Shown here one piece after another: positions 33,689 through 42,781 of a stretch of 64,000 nt of DNA. The notes beneath the pieces were generated by a model. That model searched no databases and was not told where the DNA came from. It worked only from the letters and a program-made list of their open reading frames with translations. The position numbers and the translations under genes were made by a program. The DNA comes from Herbaspirillum sp. meg3 (GTDB lineage Bacteria; Pseudomonadota; Gammaproteobacteria; Burkholderiales; Burkholderiaceae_D): assembly GCF_002257565.1 (NCBI RefSeq), contig NZ_CP022736.1:2294001-2358000 (forward strand), given 5' to 3'. How positions within the stretch are numbered: the first letter of the stretch is position 1; the number at the start of each line of letters is the position of its first letter.

Positions 33689-35635
33689 ATGTTTGAATTT
33701 ATCCGTAACCATCAGCGCTTGATGCAATTCCTGCTGCTGCTGTTTATTTTCCCGTCTTTCGCATTCTTCGGCCTGGAAGGCTACAGCCGTTTGTCCGATG
33801 GCGACAACGCCGTGGCCAAGGTGGCCGGGCAGACTATCACCAAGGAAGAATGGGACGCCGCGCAGCGCCAGCAACTGGAGCGTTTGCGCCAGATGTCCGG
33901 CGGCCAGATCGACGCCAAGGTGTTCGATACGCCTGAAGCGCGCCGCGACGTACTGGAAAGCCTGATCGCCCAGCGAGCATTGGCAGCGGAAGTCGTCAGC
34001 GACAAGCTGACCGTGACCGACCAGGCCTTGCAGCAGAACATCATGCAGATTCCTGGTTTGCTCAAGGCAGACGGAAGCTTTGACAAGGAACAGTACGCCA
34101 TGTTGCTGGCGGCCCAAGGCCTCACGCCGAAGGGTTATGAAGCCAGCCAACGCCGTGCTTTGGCATTGCAGCAGCTCAACTTTGCCGTCCAAGGCACCGC
34201 GTTCGCGCCGAAGGCAGTTTCGGCCCGCCTGTCGGACTTGAACGACCAGGAGCGTTCGGTACAGGAACTGAGCTTCAAGGCGGCGTCGTACATCAGCCAG
34301 GTCAAGGTCACCGATGACATGATCAAGGCCTACTACGACAAGAACGGCAGCAAGTTCGAAGTGCCTGAACAAGCGAAGATCGAATACGTGATCCTTGACA
34401 GCGCTGCTGTGGCCGCGCAAGTCAGCGTGTCCGATGCCGACATCAAGTCGTACTACGATCAGAATCTCAAGCAGTATTCGACGGACGAGCAACGCCGCGC
34501 CAGCCATATCCTGCTCGAAGTCAAGAAGAGCGCTTCTGCCGCCGACAAGGCTGCCATCAAGGCTAAGGCCGATGAGCTGGTTGCACAACTGCGCAAGAAT
34601 CCGGGCGATTTCGCCAAGCTGGCCAAGGCCAATTCCCAGGATCCAGGCTCCAAGGATCAGGGTGGCGACCTCGGTTTCTTCGGCAAGGGTGCGATGCTCA
34701 AGTCGTTCGAAGATGCTGCGTACAAGCTTAAGCAAGGCGAGATCAGCGACCCGGTTGAGTCTGACTTCGGCTATCACATCATTCAGTTGACCGGCATCAA
34801 GGCCGGTAGCGTCAAGCCGCTGGATGAAGTCAAAGGCGAAATCGCCGGCGAAATCAAAAAGCAACTGGCCGCGAAGAAATATGCCGAACTGGCCGACATC
34901 TTCAACAATACCGTCTATGAACAGGGCGACAGCCTGAAGCCGGTCGCCGACAAGCTCAAGCTGAAGATCGAAACGGTTGCCGGCGTGACCCGTTTGCCGA
35001 ATCCCACGCTGGCGCCGAATACGCCGTACAACAATGCCAAGTTCCTCAAGGCGCTGTTCACCGACGACACCATCAAGGGCAAGCACAATACAGAGGCGGT
35101 ACAAATCGCACCGACCACCTTGATCGCAGGTCACATCGTGGAATACAAGCCGGTTACCAAGCGTCCGTTTGACGACGTCAAGAGCATGGTGCGTGAGCTG
35201 GTGACGCAAGACGAAGCCATGGCGCTGGCCAAAAAGGCAGGCGAGGCCAAGCTGGCGGAACTGAAGACCAAGGACGATGCCGCCGGTTTCGGCGACGTCA
35301 AGGTGGCTTCCCGCGTGAAGACGCAAGGCTGGAATCAGGAGGCTTTCCTGGCAGTCATGAAGGCCGACACCGCCAAGTTGCCTGCTTACACCGGTGTCGA
35401 GTTGCCGGGCCAGGGTTACAGCGTGTTCCGCGTGACCAAGGTGGCGCAGCCGGCAACGCCTGATACTGCCCGTCGCAAGACCGAGCAGGAGCAGATTGCC
35501 AATGTGTTGGCCGAACAGGAAATGCTGTCGTACATCAACTTCATCAAGGAAAAGGCGAAGACCAAGATCCTGAAGGGTGGCGAGGCGATTACTTCCGGTG
35601 CATCGGCCAACAAGCCGGTTGATGCGGCCAAGTAA
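33689..35635 (+). CDS. ppiD: Membrane-anchored periplasmic folding chaperone PpiD
   Basis: A 648-residue protein with one N-terminal membrane anchor (LMQFLLLLFIFPSFAFFGLE, about 10-31) and a large periplasmic part. An N-terminal SurA-like chaperone domain (VAGQTITKEEWDAAQRQQLE) is followed by a parvulin PPIase domain at about 265-365 (ASHILLEVKKSA, GGDLGFFGKGAMLKSFEDAA, FGYHIIQLTGI) and a C-terminal region. It helps fold newly exported proteins near the Sec translocon. In many relatives ppiD directly follows hupB and tRNA genes; here 22 kb separates them. Confidence 0.95.
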   Translation: MFEFIRNHQRLMQFLLLLFIFPSFAFFGLEGYSRLSDGDNAVAKVAGQTITKEEWDAAQRQQLERLRQMSGGQIDAKVFDTPEARRDVLESLIAQRALAAEVVSDKLTVTDQALQQNIMQIPGLLKADGSFDKEQYAMLLAAQGLTPKGYEASQRRALALQQLNFAVQGTAFAPKAVSARLSDLNDQERSVQELSFKAASYISQVKVTDDMIKAYYDKNGSKFEVPEQAKIEYVILDSAAVAAQVSVSDADIKSYYDQNLKQYSTDEQRRASHILLEVKKSASAADKAAIKAKADELVAQLRKNPGDFAKLAKANSQDPGSKDQGGDLGFFGKGAMLKSFEDAAYKLKQGEISDPVESDFGYHIIQLTGIKAGSVKPLDEVKGEIAGEIKKQLAAKKYAELADIFNNTVYEQGDSLKPVADKLKLKIETVAGVTRLPNPTLAPNTPYNNAKFLKALFTDDTIKGKHNTEAVQIAPTTLIAGHIVEYKPVTKRPFDDVKSMVRELVTQDEAMALAKKAGEAKLAELKTKDDAAGFGDVKVASRVKTQGWNQEAFLAVMKADTAKLPAYTGVELPGQGYSVFRVTKVAQPATPDTARRKTEQEQIANVLAEQEMLSYINFIKEKAKTKILKGGEAITSGASANKPVDAAK

Positions 35636-35647
35636 AGTAATTGATGT

Positions 35648-35790
35648 AAATGATGTAAATCATTTGCCAGATTTTTGAAAAATGGACAAATTGACAAGTA
35701 GTAAGTGTGTGGAATCGGTAGGTAATACGCATCGGATGCGACGTCTGATGTGCATAAGATAAAAAAAGGCCGCTTATGCGGCCTTTTTTT
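35648..35790 (+). terminator. ppiD 3' hairpins and terminator
   Basis: AAATGAT-GTAA-ATCATTT (35648-35665) forms a small AT-rich hairpin containing a TGATGTAAA direct repeat. About 100 bases on, AAAAAAAGGCCGC-TTAT-GCGGCCTTTTTTT (35761-35790) is a perfect two-way terminator. Confidence 0.85.
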
Positions 35791-35854
35791 ATGCACTGCG
35801 GCATGTTCTGGAACGTACAATGGATTCTCATCCTCGTCTTTGAAGCCTGCGCCA

Positions 35855-36610
35855 ATGTCTGCCTCAGCTACAGCCTCAACCTCCGCCTCGCCATCCAATT
35901 CAGCCCCAGTCCTGATCATCCACACGGGTGACCCCAACGACGATCTCAAACATTCCTACGGCAGCTATGCCAAGCAATTGCAGCAGGCTGCCGGCTTGGC
36001 GGATCATGAAACCGAGATTGTGTCGGTGTTCCAGGGACAGTACCTGCGTGAGCCGGACCAATATCGTGCGGTATTGATCACCGGGTCGCCGACCATGGTG
36101 ACGGATCTGGTGGAGTGGAGCGAGCGCACTGCAGAGTGGCTGCGCCGTGCCGCACAAAGGCAGTTGCCGATGTTCGGCGTGTGCTACGGGCATCAACTGC
36201 TGTCGCACGCCTTTGGCGGCAAGGTGGGCTACAACCCGGCCGGCCGTGTCGCCGGCACCATGACCGTCAAAAAACATCCGGTCGCTGCAGACGAGCATTT
36301 GCTGCATGAGGCACCGGACAGTTTTCCCGCGCACATGCTGCATTCTCAGGTGGTGCTGGAGCCGCCTCCAGGCGCGACGATTCTTGCAAGTTCACCGATG
36401 GATCCGCATCATATGCTGCGTCTGGCGCCGAATATCTTTTCAGCGCAATTCCATCCGGAATTCAGCAGTGATTTCGTCAAGGCGCATCTGGCTTGGTATC
36501 GCGAGATCTACAGCAAGTGCGGCATCGACACCGATGTCATGGCCGGGCAGGTCAGCGACACGCCGCAGTCAGCGGCAATCTTGCGCCGCTTCCTGTATCT
36601 GCACGCCTGA
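35855..36610 (+). CDS. Glutamine amidotransferase class I domain protein
   Basis: A 251-residue stand-alone class I amidotransferase. The nucleophile Cys110 lies in FGVCYGHQLL, and the His-Glu pair in AQFHPEF is about H200 and E202. Such proteins include GuaA-like glutaminases and gamma-glutamyl hydrolases; no synthetase partner is next to it. I start at the ATG at 35855, because an earlier in-frame ATG at 35750 would place the terminator inside the gene. The first 18 residues are Ser/Ala-rich and low in complexity. It runs towards convergent tesA. Confidence 0.85.
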   Translation: MSASATASTSASPSNSAPVLIIHTGDPNDDLKHSYGSYAKQLQQAAGLADHETEIVSVFQGQYLREPDQYRAVLITGSPTMVTDLVEWSERTAEWLRRAAQRQLPMFGVCYGHQLLSHAFGGKVGYNPAGRVAGTMTVKKHPVAADEHLLHEAPDSFPAHMLHSQVVLEPPPGATILASSPMDPHHMLRLAPNIFSAQFHPEFSSDFVKAHLAWYREIYSKCGIDTDVMAGQVSDTPQSAAILRRFLYLHA

Positions 36611-36615
36611 GATCG

Positions 36616-37263
36616 CTATTTCAGCAGCGGCTTGAGATGGGGCCAGACATTGTCCAGCAGCGTGGATTGGGCCTGTTCGTTCGGATGCATGCGGTCGGCC
36701 TGAAACAGCGCCGGTTTGTCGGCGATGTCTTTCATGAAGAACGGTACGAGCGCGGTCTTGTTTTGCTTGGCCGCAGCAGGGAACAATTGGGCGAACTTGC
36801 CCGCATAGTCGGCGCCATAATTCGGCGGAATCTGCATCCCGACCACCAATACCTTGGCCTTGGCTTGACGCGACATATCGATGATCGCCTGCAGATTGCT
36901 TTGCGTTGCACTCAGCTGCAAGCCACGCAGCGCATCGTTGGCGCCGAGTTCGACGATCACGATGTCGGGTGTGTGTTTGCTCAGCAGAGCGGGCAGGCGG
37001 TTTTTGCCGCCGATGGTGGTTTCACCGCTGATGCTGGCGTTGATGATGGAGGCGCCGATCTTTTCCTGTTGCAGGCGTTGATCCAGCAGGGCCACCCAGC
37101 CGCTTCCGCGTGTGAGGCCGTATTCCGCCGACAGGCTGTCGCCGAGCACAAGCAGGGTTTTTGGTGCAGAATAGGCGCTCGCCGCCAGCATCATCAAGGG
37201 CATCGCCAGCAATGCGACGAGTACACGGCGCCATGACTTGCTTTGCATTGCCGTATTCGCCAT
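36616..37263 (-). CDS. tesA: TesA-like arylesterase/lysophospholipase (SGNH hydrolase)
   Basis: A 215-residue periplasmic esterase of the GDSL family. The signal peptide MANTAMQSKSWRRVLVALLA to YSA is followed by Ser43 in LGDSLSAEYGL, Gly in SISGETT, Asn109 in LGANDALRG and the Asp190-x-x-His193 pair in DRMHPN. It hydrolyses acyl esters or thioesters. A second start at 37326 has a better ribosome-binding site (AGAGGAATCAGGC) but would give an unusually long N-region; both remain possible. It is divergent from the YbbA-like ATPase, as in E. coli tesA-ybbA. Confidence 0.9.
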   Translation of the reverse strand: MANTAMQSKSWRRVLVALLAMPLMMLAASAYSAPKTLLVLGDSLSAEYGLTRGSGWVALLDQRLQQEKIGASIINASISGETTIGGKNRLPALLSKHTPDIVIVELGANDALRGLQLSATQSNLQAIIDMSRQAKAKVLVVGMQIPPNYGADYAGKFAQLFPAAAKQNKTALVPFFMKDIADKPALFQADRMHPNEQAQSTLLDNVWPHLKPLLK

Positions 37264-37324
37264 ATTGCGGTTGCCGATGTACTTCTTCAGCCACTGACCC
37301 ATCCACTTGACGCCATCGTATTGC

Positions 37325-38065
37325 ATGCCTGATTCCTCTGAATTTTTTGCTACCGGCGCTGCTGGTGTTACCACCACCACCGCCATCGAAGTTGTCCAAC
37401 TATCCAAACGCGTTGCCGATGCAGCCGCTCAGGCCACTGCCGTCAGCAAGGCCGGTGAGCTGGCGATTTTGCGTGACGTCAATTTTAACGTGCGGGCGGG
37501 AACGACGCTGGCCATTGTCGGTGCCTCCGGTTCCGGCAAGTCGACTTTGCTCGGTTTGCTGGCAGGACTGGACACGCCATCGGACGGTACCGTCAAGATC
37601 GACGGTGTTGACATCTTCGCCCTCGACGAAGACGGCCGTGCAGCGCTACGCAAGCACAAGCTGGGCTTTGTCTTCCAGTCCTTCCAATTGCTGGGGCATC
37701 TGAATGCGGTAGAGAACGTCATGCTGCCGCTCGAATTGCGCGGTGACGCCCAAGCCCGCGTCAAGGCCGAAAGCATGCTGGCACGCGTCGGCCTGGCCAG
37801 TCGCCTCAGGCACTATCCCAAATATCTGTCCGGCGGCGAACAGCAACGCGTGGCGTTGGCGCGGGCTTTCGTCACCCAGCCGCCGTTGTTGCTGGCAGAT
37901 GAACCCACCGGCAGCCTCGATGCGACGACCGGCGAGGCGGTGATTCAGTTGATGTTTGAATTGAATCAGGAGCACGGCTCCACGCTCGTGCTGGTCACGC
38001 ATGATCCATCCATCGCGGCACGTTGCGCCCGTACGATCACGATCGCTGCGGGGCGTCTCGTTTAG
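37325..38065 (+). CDS. ybbA: YbbA-like ABC transporter ATPase
   Basis: A 246-residue ATPase of the LolD/MacB/YbbA group. Walker A GASGSGKST is at 66-74, the signature LSGGEQQRVALARAF near 165, and Walker B LLLADEPTGSLDA. The N-terminal 20 residues are unlike the family and may not be translated. No ribosome-binding site is evident at the ATG at 37325, which overlaps the alternative tesA start inside the palindrome GCATGC. The usual partner, the large FtsX-like permease YbbP, is not next to it: a convergent transporter gene follows. Confidence 0.88.
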   Translation: MPDSSEFFATGAAGVTTTTAIEVVQLSKRVADAAAQATAVSKAGELAILRDVNFNVRAGTTLAIVGASGSGKSTLLGLLAGLDTPSDGTVKIDGVDIFALDEDGRAALRKHKLGFVFQSFQLLGHLNAVENVMLPLELRGDAQARVKAESMLARVGLASRLRHYPKYLSGGEQQRVALARAFVTQPPLLLADEPTGSLDATTGEAVIQLMFELNQEHGSTLVLVTHDPSIAARCARTITIAAGRLV

Positions 38066-38082
38066 GTTCGTTTGAGGGTATG

Positions 38083-39012
38083 TCAGGCGGGCGTCTGTAT
38101 CGCCTTGCGCAGAGGATGTGCGCGACGGTGTTCGACCCAGGCAATACCCATGCCGCTGGCGCAGATGATCGCTACCCCAAGAATGGTGACGGCATCCGGA
38201 AACTGGCCGAACACCAGCCAGCCCATGGTGGTCGCCGAGATGATCTGCGTATAGGCGAAGGGCGTCAGCACGGAAGCTTCGGCATGCTTGTAGGCGGTAT
38301 TCATGAACAAATGACCGATGGTGCTGGTGATGCCGGTGGACGCAAGAATCAGCCACTCGGTCGCGTCAGGCGTATGCGGCGACCAGAAGAACGGCACCAT
38401 CAGCGTGCTCAGCACCATGCCTATCAATCCGCCATAGAACAACGTCACCATCGGATCATCCGCACGGTTGGCCTTGCGATTGAGGATAGACACGGCGGCG
38501 TAGGTCGCGGCCGATAACAAGCCCAGCACCACGCCATGTGCAGGGATATCGCCACCAGGGCGGATCACGATCAGCATGCCGGCAAATCCGACCGCCACGG
38601 CGATCCAGCGCGAGATGTAGGTGGTTTCTCCAAGCAGCCACGGTGATACGGCCAGCACGATCAAGGGCGCGCAGAAATTCATCGCCGTCCCTTCAGCCAG
38701 CGGGACAATCTTCAATACCGAGAAAAACATCAGCGTCGACAGCAGCAGCGCCACGGCGCGGATGAACTGCAAGCGTGGATTATTCGAATGCAAGATGCTG
38801 CGGCCGTGACGACGTTTGTAGAGCGGCATCAGCGTGGCCGCCATAAAAATCGTATTGATGGTGTAACGCATCCAGGCAATCATCACCACGTGGTAGCCGA
38901 CCATGCCGAGCAGCTTGCCTGCAGTGTCCAGCAAGGATAGTGTCCACAAACCAGAAATCAGAAAGAAAATGCCCAGCCAGAGTTGCGGATGTGTGGCGAT
39001 GTTAGCGGGCAT
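38083..39012 (-). CDS. EamA/DMT-family transporter
   Basis: A 309-residue inner-membrane protein with about ten hydrophobic helices in two EamA repeats. Family hallmarks are MRYTINTIFMAATLM, the LRAVALLLSTLMFFSVLKIVPLAEG-type helix around 85-110, and the second repeat VLGLLSAATYAAVSILNRKA to ASTGITSTIGHLFMNTAYKH. Members export amino acids or metabolites. Its start overlaps the nnr stop region by 11 bases, so it is translated from the nnr transcript. The substrate is unknown. Confidence 0.9.
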   Translation of the reverse strand: MPANIATHPQLWLGIFFLISGLWTLSLLDTAGKLLGMVGYHVVMIAWMRYTINTIFMAATLMPLYKRRHGRSILHSNNPRLQFIRAVALLLSTLMFFSVLKIVPLAEGTAMNFCAPLIVLAVSPWLLGETTYISRWIAVAVGFAGMLIVIRPGGDIPAHGVVLGLLSAATYAAVSILNRKANRADDPMVTLFYGGLIGMVLSTLMVPFFWSPHTPDATEWLILASTGITSTIGHLFMNTAYKHAEASVLTPFAYTQIISATTMGWLVFGQFPDAVTILGVAIICASGMGIAWVEHRRAHPLRKAIQTPA

Positions 39013-40513
39013 GGTCTCGGATAATTTGATTGAGAAGAGTGCGGATGGCAGGAATGACTTCGCTGGCGGTCAGACCGACCGGGCCGACGCCGAGGTCGAC
39101 CAGTTGATCGGCGGCCTTGCCGTGCATCCAGACTGCTGCCAGCGCTGCTTGCGTGGCAGGCCAGCCTTGTGCGAGCAACGCACCGCACAAGCCTGACAGG
39201 ACGTCACCGGTGCCGGCAGTGGAAAGCGCCGGATTACCGGTAGTGTTGATGACGATCTCTCCATCCGGAAAAGCGATGACGGTGCCCGCACCCTTCAGGA
39301 TGGCGATACTTTTGAAATGACGCGCCAGCAGGCGCGCAGCCTGTGGCCGGTCATGCTGAATCTCGGCGGTGGTGGCATCGAGCAGCCGGGCGGCTTCCAA
39401 TGGATGCGGCGTAATGATGCTGGTGTGCTGGGCACGGTCTTGCAGCTTGTGTTGCAAGCCTGGTTCGGCCGCGATCATATTCAGCGCGTCGGCATCAATC
39501 ACGATACGGCCTTGCGCATCCAAGGCGCGTGATAACACATCATGCGCGTGGCGCGAGGTGCCGAGGCCGGGGCCGACCACAATCGTGGCGGTGCTGAATT
39601 CGACGCGATCCGCCTGGCGCATCATCAGTTCGGGATGCACGCTATCGTATGCCGGGGCATCGTCGACAAAAGCGATGAACACGCGGCCGCTGCCTGCGTG
39701 GGCCGCCATACGTGCCGCCAGCACAGGCGCGCCGCCCATGCCGTGGGCACCGCCGACCACGATGACGTCGCCATAGCTGCCTTTGTGGGTATTGCCGGCT
39801 CTTGGCTTCAATGCGGAGCTGAACAGCGACAGCGCGTTGAGGCGGGCGTGGGGCGTGACAAAACAGCTCTCTTCGATGTCGAGGGACTCCAGCAGGATAT
39901 CGCCGCTGAAATCCTCGCCATCGCAGGTGTGCATGCCGGGCTTGTCACCGATAAAGCTCAACGTATGCGTGGCGCGCACGGCAACGCAACCGGTGCCGCC
40001 GATCACGCTACCCGTATCGGCGTTCATGCCACTGGCGATATCGATGGACAACACCGGGCAGCGCAACGTATTGACGTACTCGACGCAAGCTCGCAATTTG
40101 CCGGCGATAGGGCGTGTCTGGCCGATGCCGAACAAGCCATCAACAACCAGCGTCCAGCGCTGAGAGGCCAGATGACCGGGATCGGCAACGTCGAGAAACT
40201 CTACTTCAGATTCACGTGCTCGTTGCAGCGCGTGGCGCGCATCGTCAGGCTGTTTGGCTTCATCAGCGTGCAAGGCGACGGCGACATGCAGATCGAATTG
40301 GGAGAGGTAATGCGCGGCTTCAAGCGCGTCGCCGCCGTTATTGCCGGGACCGGCCAGGATCAGGACGTGTATTTCGTCTTCGTTGGCCACCAGACTCAGC
40401 GCAAGGCGGGCGCAGGCTTCGCCCGCACGTTGCATCAGGGTGTAAGAGGGCAGCTTTGCCTTGGCGGCATTTTCGATCTGGCGGATTTCAGCAATCGAAT
40501 ATAGCGCACTCAT
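39002..40513 (-). CDS. nnr: Bifunctional NAD(P)H-hydrate epimerase/dehydratase
   Basis: A 503-residue fusion that repairs damaged NAD(P)H hydrates. The N-terminal YjeF_N epimerase (about 1-215) shows LAGPGNNGGDALEAAHYL and VVDGLFGIGQTRP. The C-terminal ADP-dependent dehydratase (about 225-500) shows HKGSYGDVIVVGGAHGMGGA, VGPGLG, and the NTTGNPALSTAGTGDVLSG site with the catalytic Asp. I chose the ATG at 40513. It forms an overlapping pair with the DMT transporter gene. Confidence 0.95.
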   Translation of the reverse strand: MSALYSIAEIRQIENAAKAKLPSYTLMQRAGEACARLALSLVANEDEIHVLILAGPGNNGGDALEAAHYLSQFDLHVAVALHADEAKQPDDARHALQRARESEVEFLDVADPGHLASQRWTLVVDGLFGIGQTRPIAGKLRACVEYVNTLRCPVLSIDIASGMNADTGSVIGGTGCVAVRATHTLSFIGDKPGMHTCDGEDFSGDILLESLDIEESCFVTPHARLNALSLFSSALKPRAGNTHKGSYGDVIVVGGAHGMGGAPVLAARMAAHAGSGRVFIAFVDDAPAYDSVHPELMMRQADRVEFSTATIVVGPGLGTSRHAHDVLSRALDAQGRIVIDADALNMIAAEPGLQHKLQDRAQHTSIITPHPLEAARLLDATTAEIQHDRPQAARLLARHFKSIAILKGAGTVIAFPDGEIVINTTGNPALSTAGTGDVLSGLCGALLAQGWPATQAALAAVWMHGKAADQLVDLGVGPVGLTASEVIPAIRTLLNQIIRDHAR

Positions 40514-40618
40514 GGTCAATGCGGCCCGGTAAGGTCAAAAGAATGGAACGAAGGGAATGAAAGGATGGTGCTGACGCATCCATTTTAAGTCAATTGAAAA
40601 AAATCCGCAGACATGAAA

Positions 40619-40680
40619 AGAGACGGCTGCCAGTGTAAAACTGAAGCCGTCTGCCCATCTGCCGATCAGGCAGCGTCTCT
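40619..40680 (-). terminator. Nested hairpins at the dadA 3' end
   Basis: AGAGACGGCTGCC (40619-40631) pairs with GGCAGCGTCTCT (40669-40680) with one bulge and ends at TTTT on the minus strand. An alternative stem AGACGGCT (40621-40628)/AGCCGTCT (40645-40652) uses the same bases, so the two are mutually exclusive. Confidence 0.55.
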
Positions 40681-40688
40681 ATTGAAAA

Positions 40689-41975
40689 TCAAGAGGCCAA
40701 GGCCGACAGCAGCAGGCCGTCGCTGTCGATTTCCGTTTCACGTCCTGCCATGGCGTCGGCCAGCAGTTTGGCCGAACCGACCGCTGCTGCCCAACCGTGT
40801 GCGCCGTGTCCGGTGTTGACGAAGATATTGCCGTGCGTGGTGGAGCCCGTCAGCGGCATGCCATTGGGTTGCAAGGCAAAGGTGCTGCTCCAGAAACTGG
40901 CGGTATTGAAGTTGGCGGCGTTCGGATAGTAATCGTTGGCGACCTTGAGCAAGCTGCTGATGGCTTTGACGTGCGGCTGGTCGGTCTTCGGCAAGAAGCC
41001 GAGGAGGCCCGATACGCGGATGCGGTTGCCCACGCGCGCAATGGCGACCTTGTAGGTTTCGTCGAACAGCGCAGTATTGGGGGCTTCATCGAGATTCTTG
41101 ACGGCGGCCATGGCGTTGTAGCTTTGAATCGGGCACAGCGGCAGCGACATGCCCAACGGTTTGAGCAATTGCATGTTTTGCATGCCTGCGGCCAGAACGA
41201 CGCCATCGACCTTCAGTGTGCTGTCGGCAACATCGTCGCCGGCGACATCAATCGAGACACGTCCACCGAATTCAGGACGGATCGCCTTGACGGATTGCGA
41301 AAAGTGAAACTGCACGCCGAGCGACTGGGCGATGGCACGCAATTGCTTGACGAACAGGACGCAGTTGCCGGCGCCGTCTTTTGGGTAATACATCGCACCG
41401 GCGACCGGTGTCGCCGACTGGAATGCCGGTTCCACTTGCTGGATGGCTTCCAGTCCTTTGATGCTATGCCGCGGCAATTCGAATTGTTTGAGGCTGTCCT
41501 GGACACTGGCGCAACGATCCGCATCGGCTTGCTGGCGAAACAGATGCAGCAAGCCCTGACTGTTTTCCTGATCGAGCGCGTATTGATCCTGAAGATGCTG
41601 GGTCAGCATCTGACCATACGCAGACAGACGCGTCAGACGTTGTTTGTTGAGCGAGAAGTAGTCCTGATAGTCGCGGCGCGACTTGCGCACCCAGCGCCAG
41701 CGTGCAGGATTAAATCCGGATTTGACCAGAATCGGGGGATCGTTTTTGAACAGGTTGGAGAACGCAGTTCTCGTGATTCCCGGCAATACCAGCGGCTGCG
41801 CCACGCACGGCGCCAACAGGCCGGAATTGCCAAAAGTCGCCTCTTCGGCGACATTGGCGCGCCGCTCCAGCACGGCGACTTCGAAGCCGGCGCACGCCAG
41901 GAAATAAGCAGTGCTTACTCCCGACAGGCCACCGCCGACAATGGCAATCTGTTTCAGTGTTTTATTTTGCGTCAC
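40689..41975 (-). CDS. dadA: D-amino acid dehydrogenase (DadA-type FAD oxidoreductase)
   Basis: A 428-residue FAD-dependent oxidase of the DadA/GlyOx family. The FAD-binding GGGLSGVS is at about 14-21 followed by VLERRANVAEEATFGNSGLLAP. The C-terminal GHGAHGWAAAVGSAKLLAD closes the cofactor site. It would oxidise D-amino acids (classically D-alanine) at the inner membrane and pass electrons to quinones. No alanine racemase gene lies next to it. The body and motifs make the family clear; the preferred substrate is inferred. Confidence 0.88.
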   Translation of the reverse strand: MTQNKTLKQIAIVGGGLSGVSTAYFLACAGFEVAVLERRANVAEEATFGNSGLLAPCVAQPLVLPGITRTAFSNLFKNDPPILVKSGFNPARWRWVRKSRRDYQDYFSLNKQRLTRLSAYGQMLTQHLQDQYALDQENSQGLLHLFRQQADADRCASVQDSLKQFELPRHSIKGLEAIQQVEPAFQSATPVAGAMYYPKDGAGNCVLFVKQLRAIAQSLGVQFHFSQSVKAIRPEFGGRVSIDVAGDDVADSTLKVDGVVLAAGMQNMQLLKPLGMSLPLCPIQSYNAMAAVKNLDEAPNTALFDETYKVAIARVGNRIRVSGLLGFLPKTDQPHVKAISSLLKVANDYYPNAANFNTASFWSSTFALQPNGMPLTGSTTHGNIFVNTGHGAHGWAAAVGSAKLLADAMAGRETEIDSDGLLLSALAS

Positions 41976-42412
41976 TATTTATCGTCACTAATTCTATGAA
42001 ACCGAAAAGGTTGCTTCCCCATGCAGACCCGTATTGGCGGCACTGTGGATGTCTGCCAGCGTTATGTCTGGCTGTTTGCCTCGGTAATGCGGCCTGAATG
42101 ATACCAAATCGGCATACCCGCAGCGCGCTCGGCGGTTTTTTTGTGATCGGGGCGTGACAATGTGGCAGCGTCTGTCGCGCATTGTCGAAGTAAAAAACGA
42201 ATTTCGCCGCATTTGTTTTTGATTGTTTTCAATTCTGGGGGAAATTCTGCGTGGAGGCAGGAACTTGAAAATCACAAATTCCTCTGAAGAAGGCTTGTTA
42301 TTCCGGGGGGTAATTGGCTACAGTGCGGTGTGTCGCAATAACCGAGCTTTTTGTTTCCGTTCGCTCCTCGGCGGAACCGGCGTTCTACATCAATTCTTAT
42401 AAAGGTGAACTT
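41976..42412. other. Intergenic region between dadA and the BON lipoprotein
   Basis: 437 bases. It must contain promoters for divergent dadA and the lipoprotein. I see no gene and no strong structure; the only open frame (41994-42275, minus) has no family-like sequence. Confidence 0.4.
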
Positions 42413-42724
42413 ATGACAATCTCCAAACGTTTTGCTGCATTTTTCTTCGCGCTGTTCATGCTGGCACTGGCCGGTTGCACATCGACTCCTCAGCAGGCCA
42501 GCACCGGGCAGATCATTGATGATTCCGTGATCACAACCAAAGTGAAGGCAGCGATTTTCGAAGAGCCGAATCTGAAGACGCTGCAAATCAGTGTGGAAAC
42601 CTACAAGGGCATCGTGCAATTGAGCGGCTTTGTCAATTCCAGCGCAGTCTCGTTAAGGGCTGCTGAAGTGACACGCAAGGTAGAAGGCGTCAAGGGTGTC
42701 AAGAACAGTCTTGTTGTGAAGTAA
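42413..42724 (+). CDS. BON-domain lipoprotein
   Basis: A 103-residue lipoprotein. The lipobox LALAGC puts the acylated Cys at residue 22. A single BON domain follows (about 36-103, IIDDSVITTKVKAAIFEEPN then VEGVKGVKNSLVVK), like half of OsmY or DolP. BON domains bind phospholipid surfaces, and the protein probably sits at the outer membrane and supports envelope integrity under stress. AAAGGTGAAC precedes the ATG at 42413. Confidence 0.92.
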   Translation: MTISKRFAAFFFALFMLALAGCTSTPQQASTGQIIDDSVITTKVKAAIFEEPNLKTLQISVETYKGIVQLSGFVNSSAVSLRAAEVTRKVEGVKGVKNSLVVK

Positions 42725-42781
42725 GTCTTCACATTGCAACCCCATCGGCCCGGATCGACCACCAGTTGATCCGGGCCGATC

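Noticed and set aside
41994..42275. Minus-strand open frame between dadA and the BON lipoprotein
   Set aside because: No family-like sequence, no ribosome-binding site and atypical codon use.
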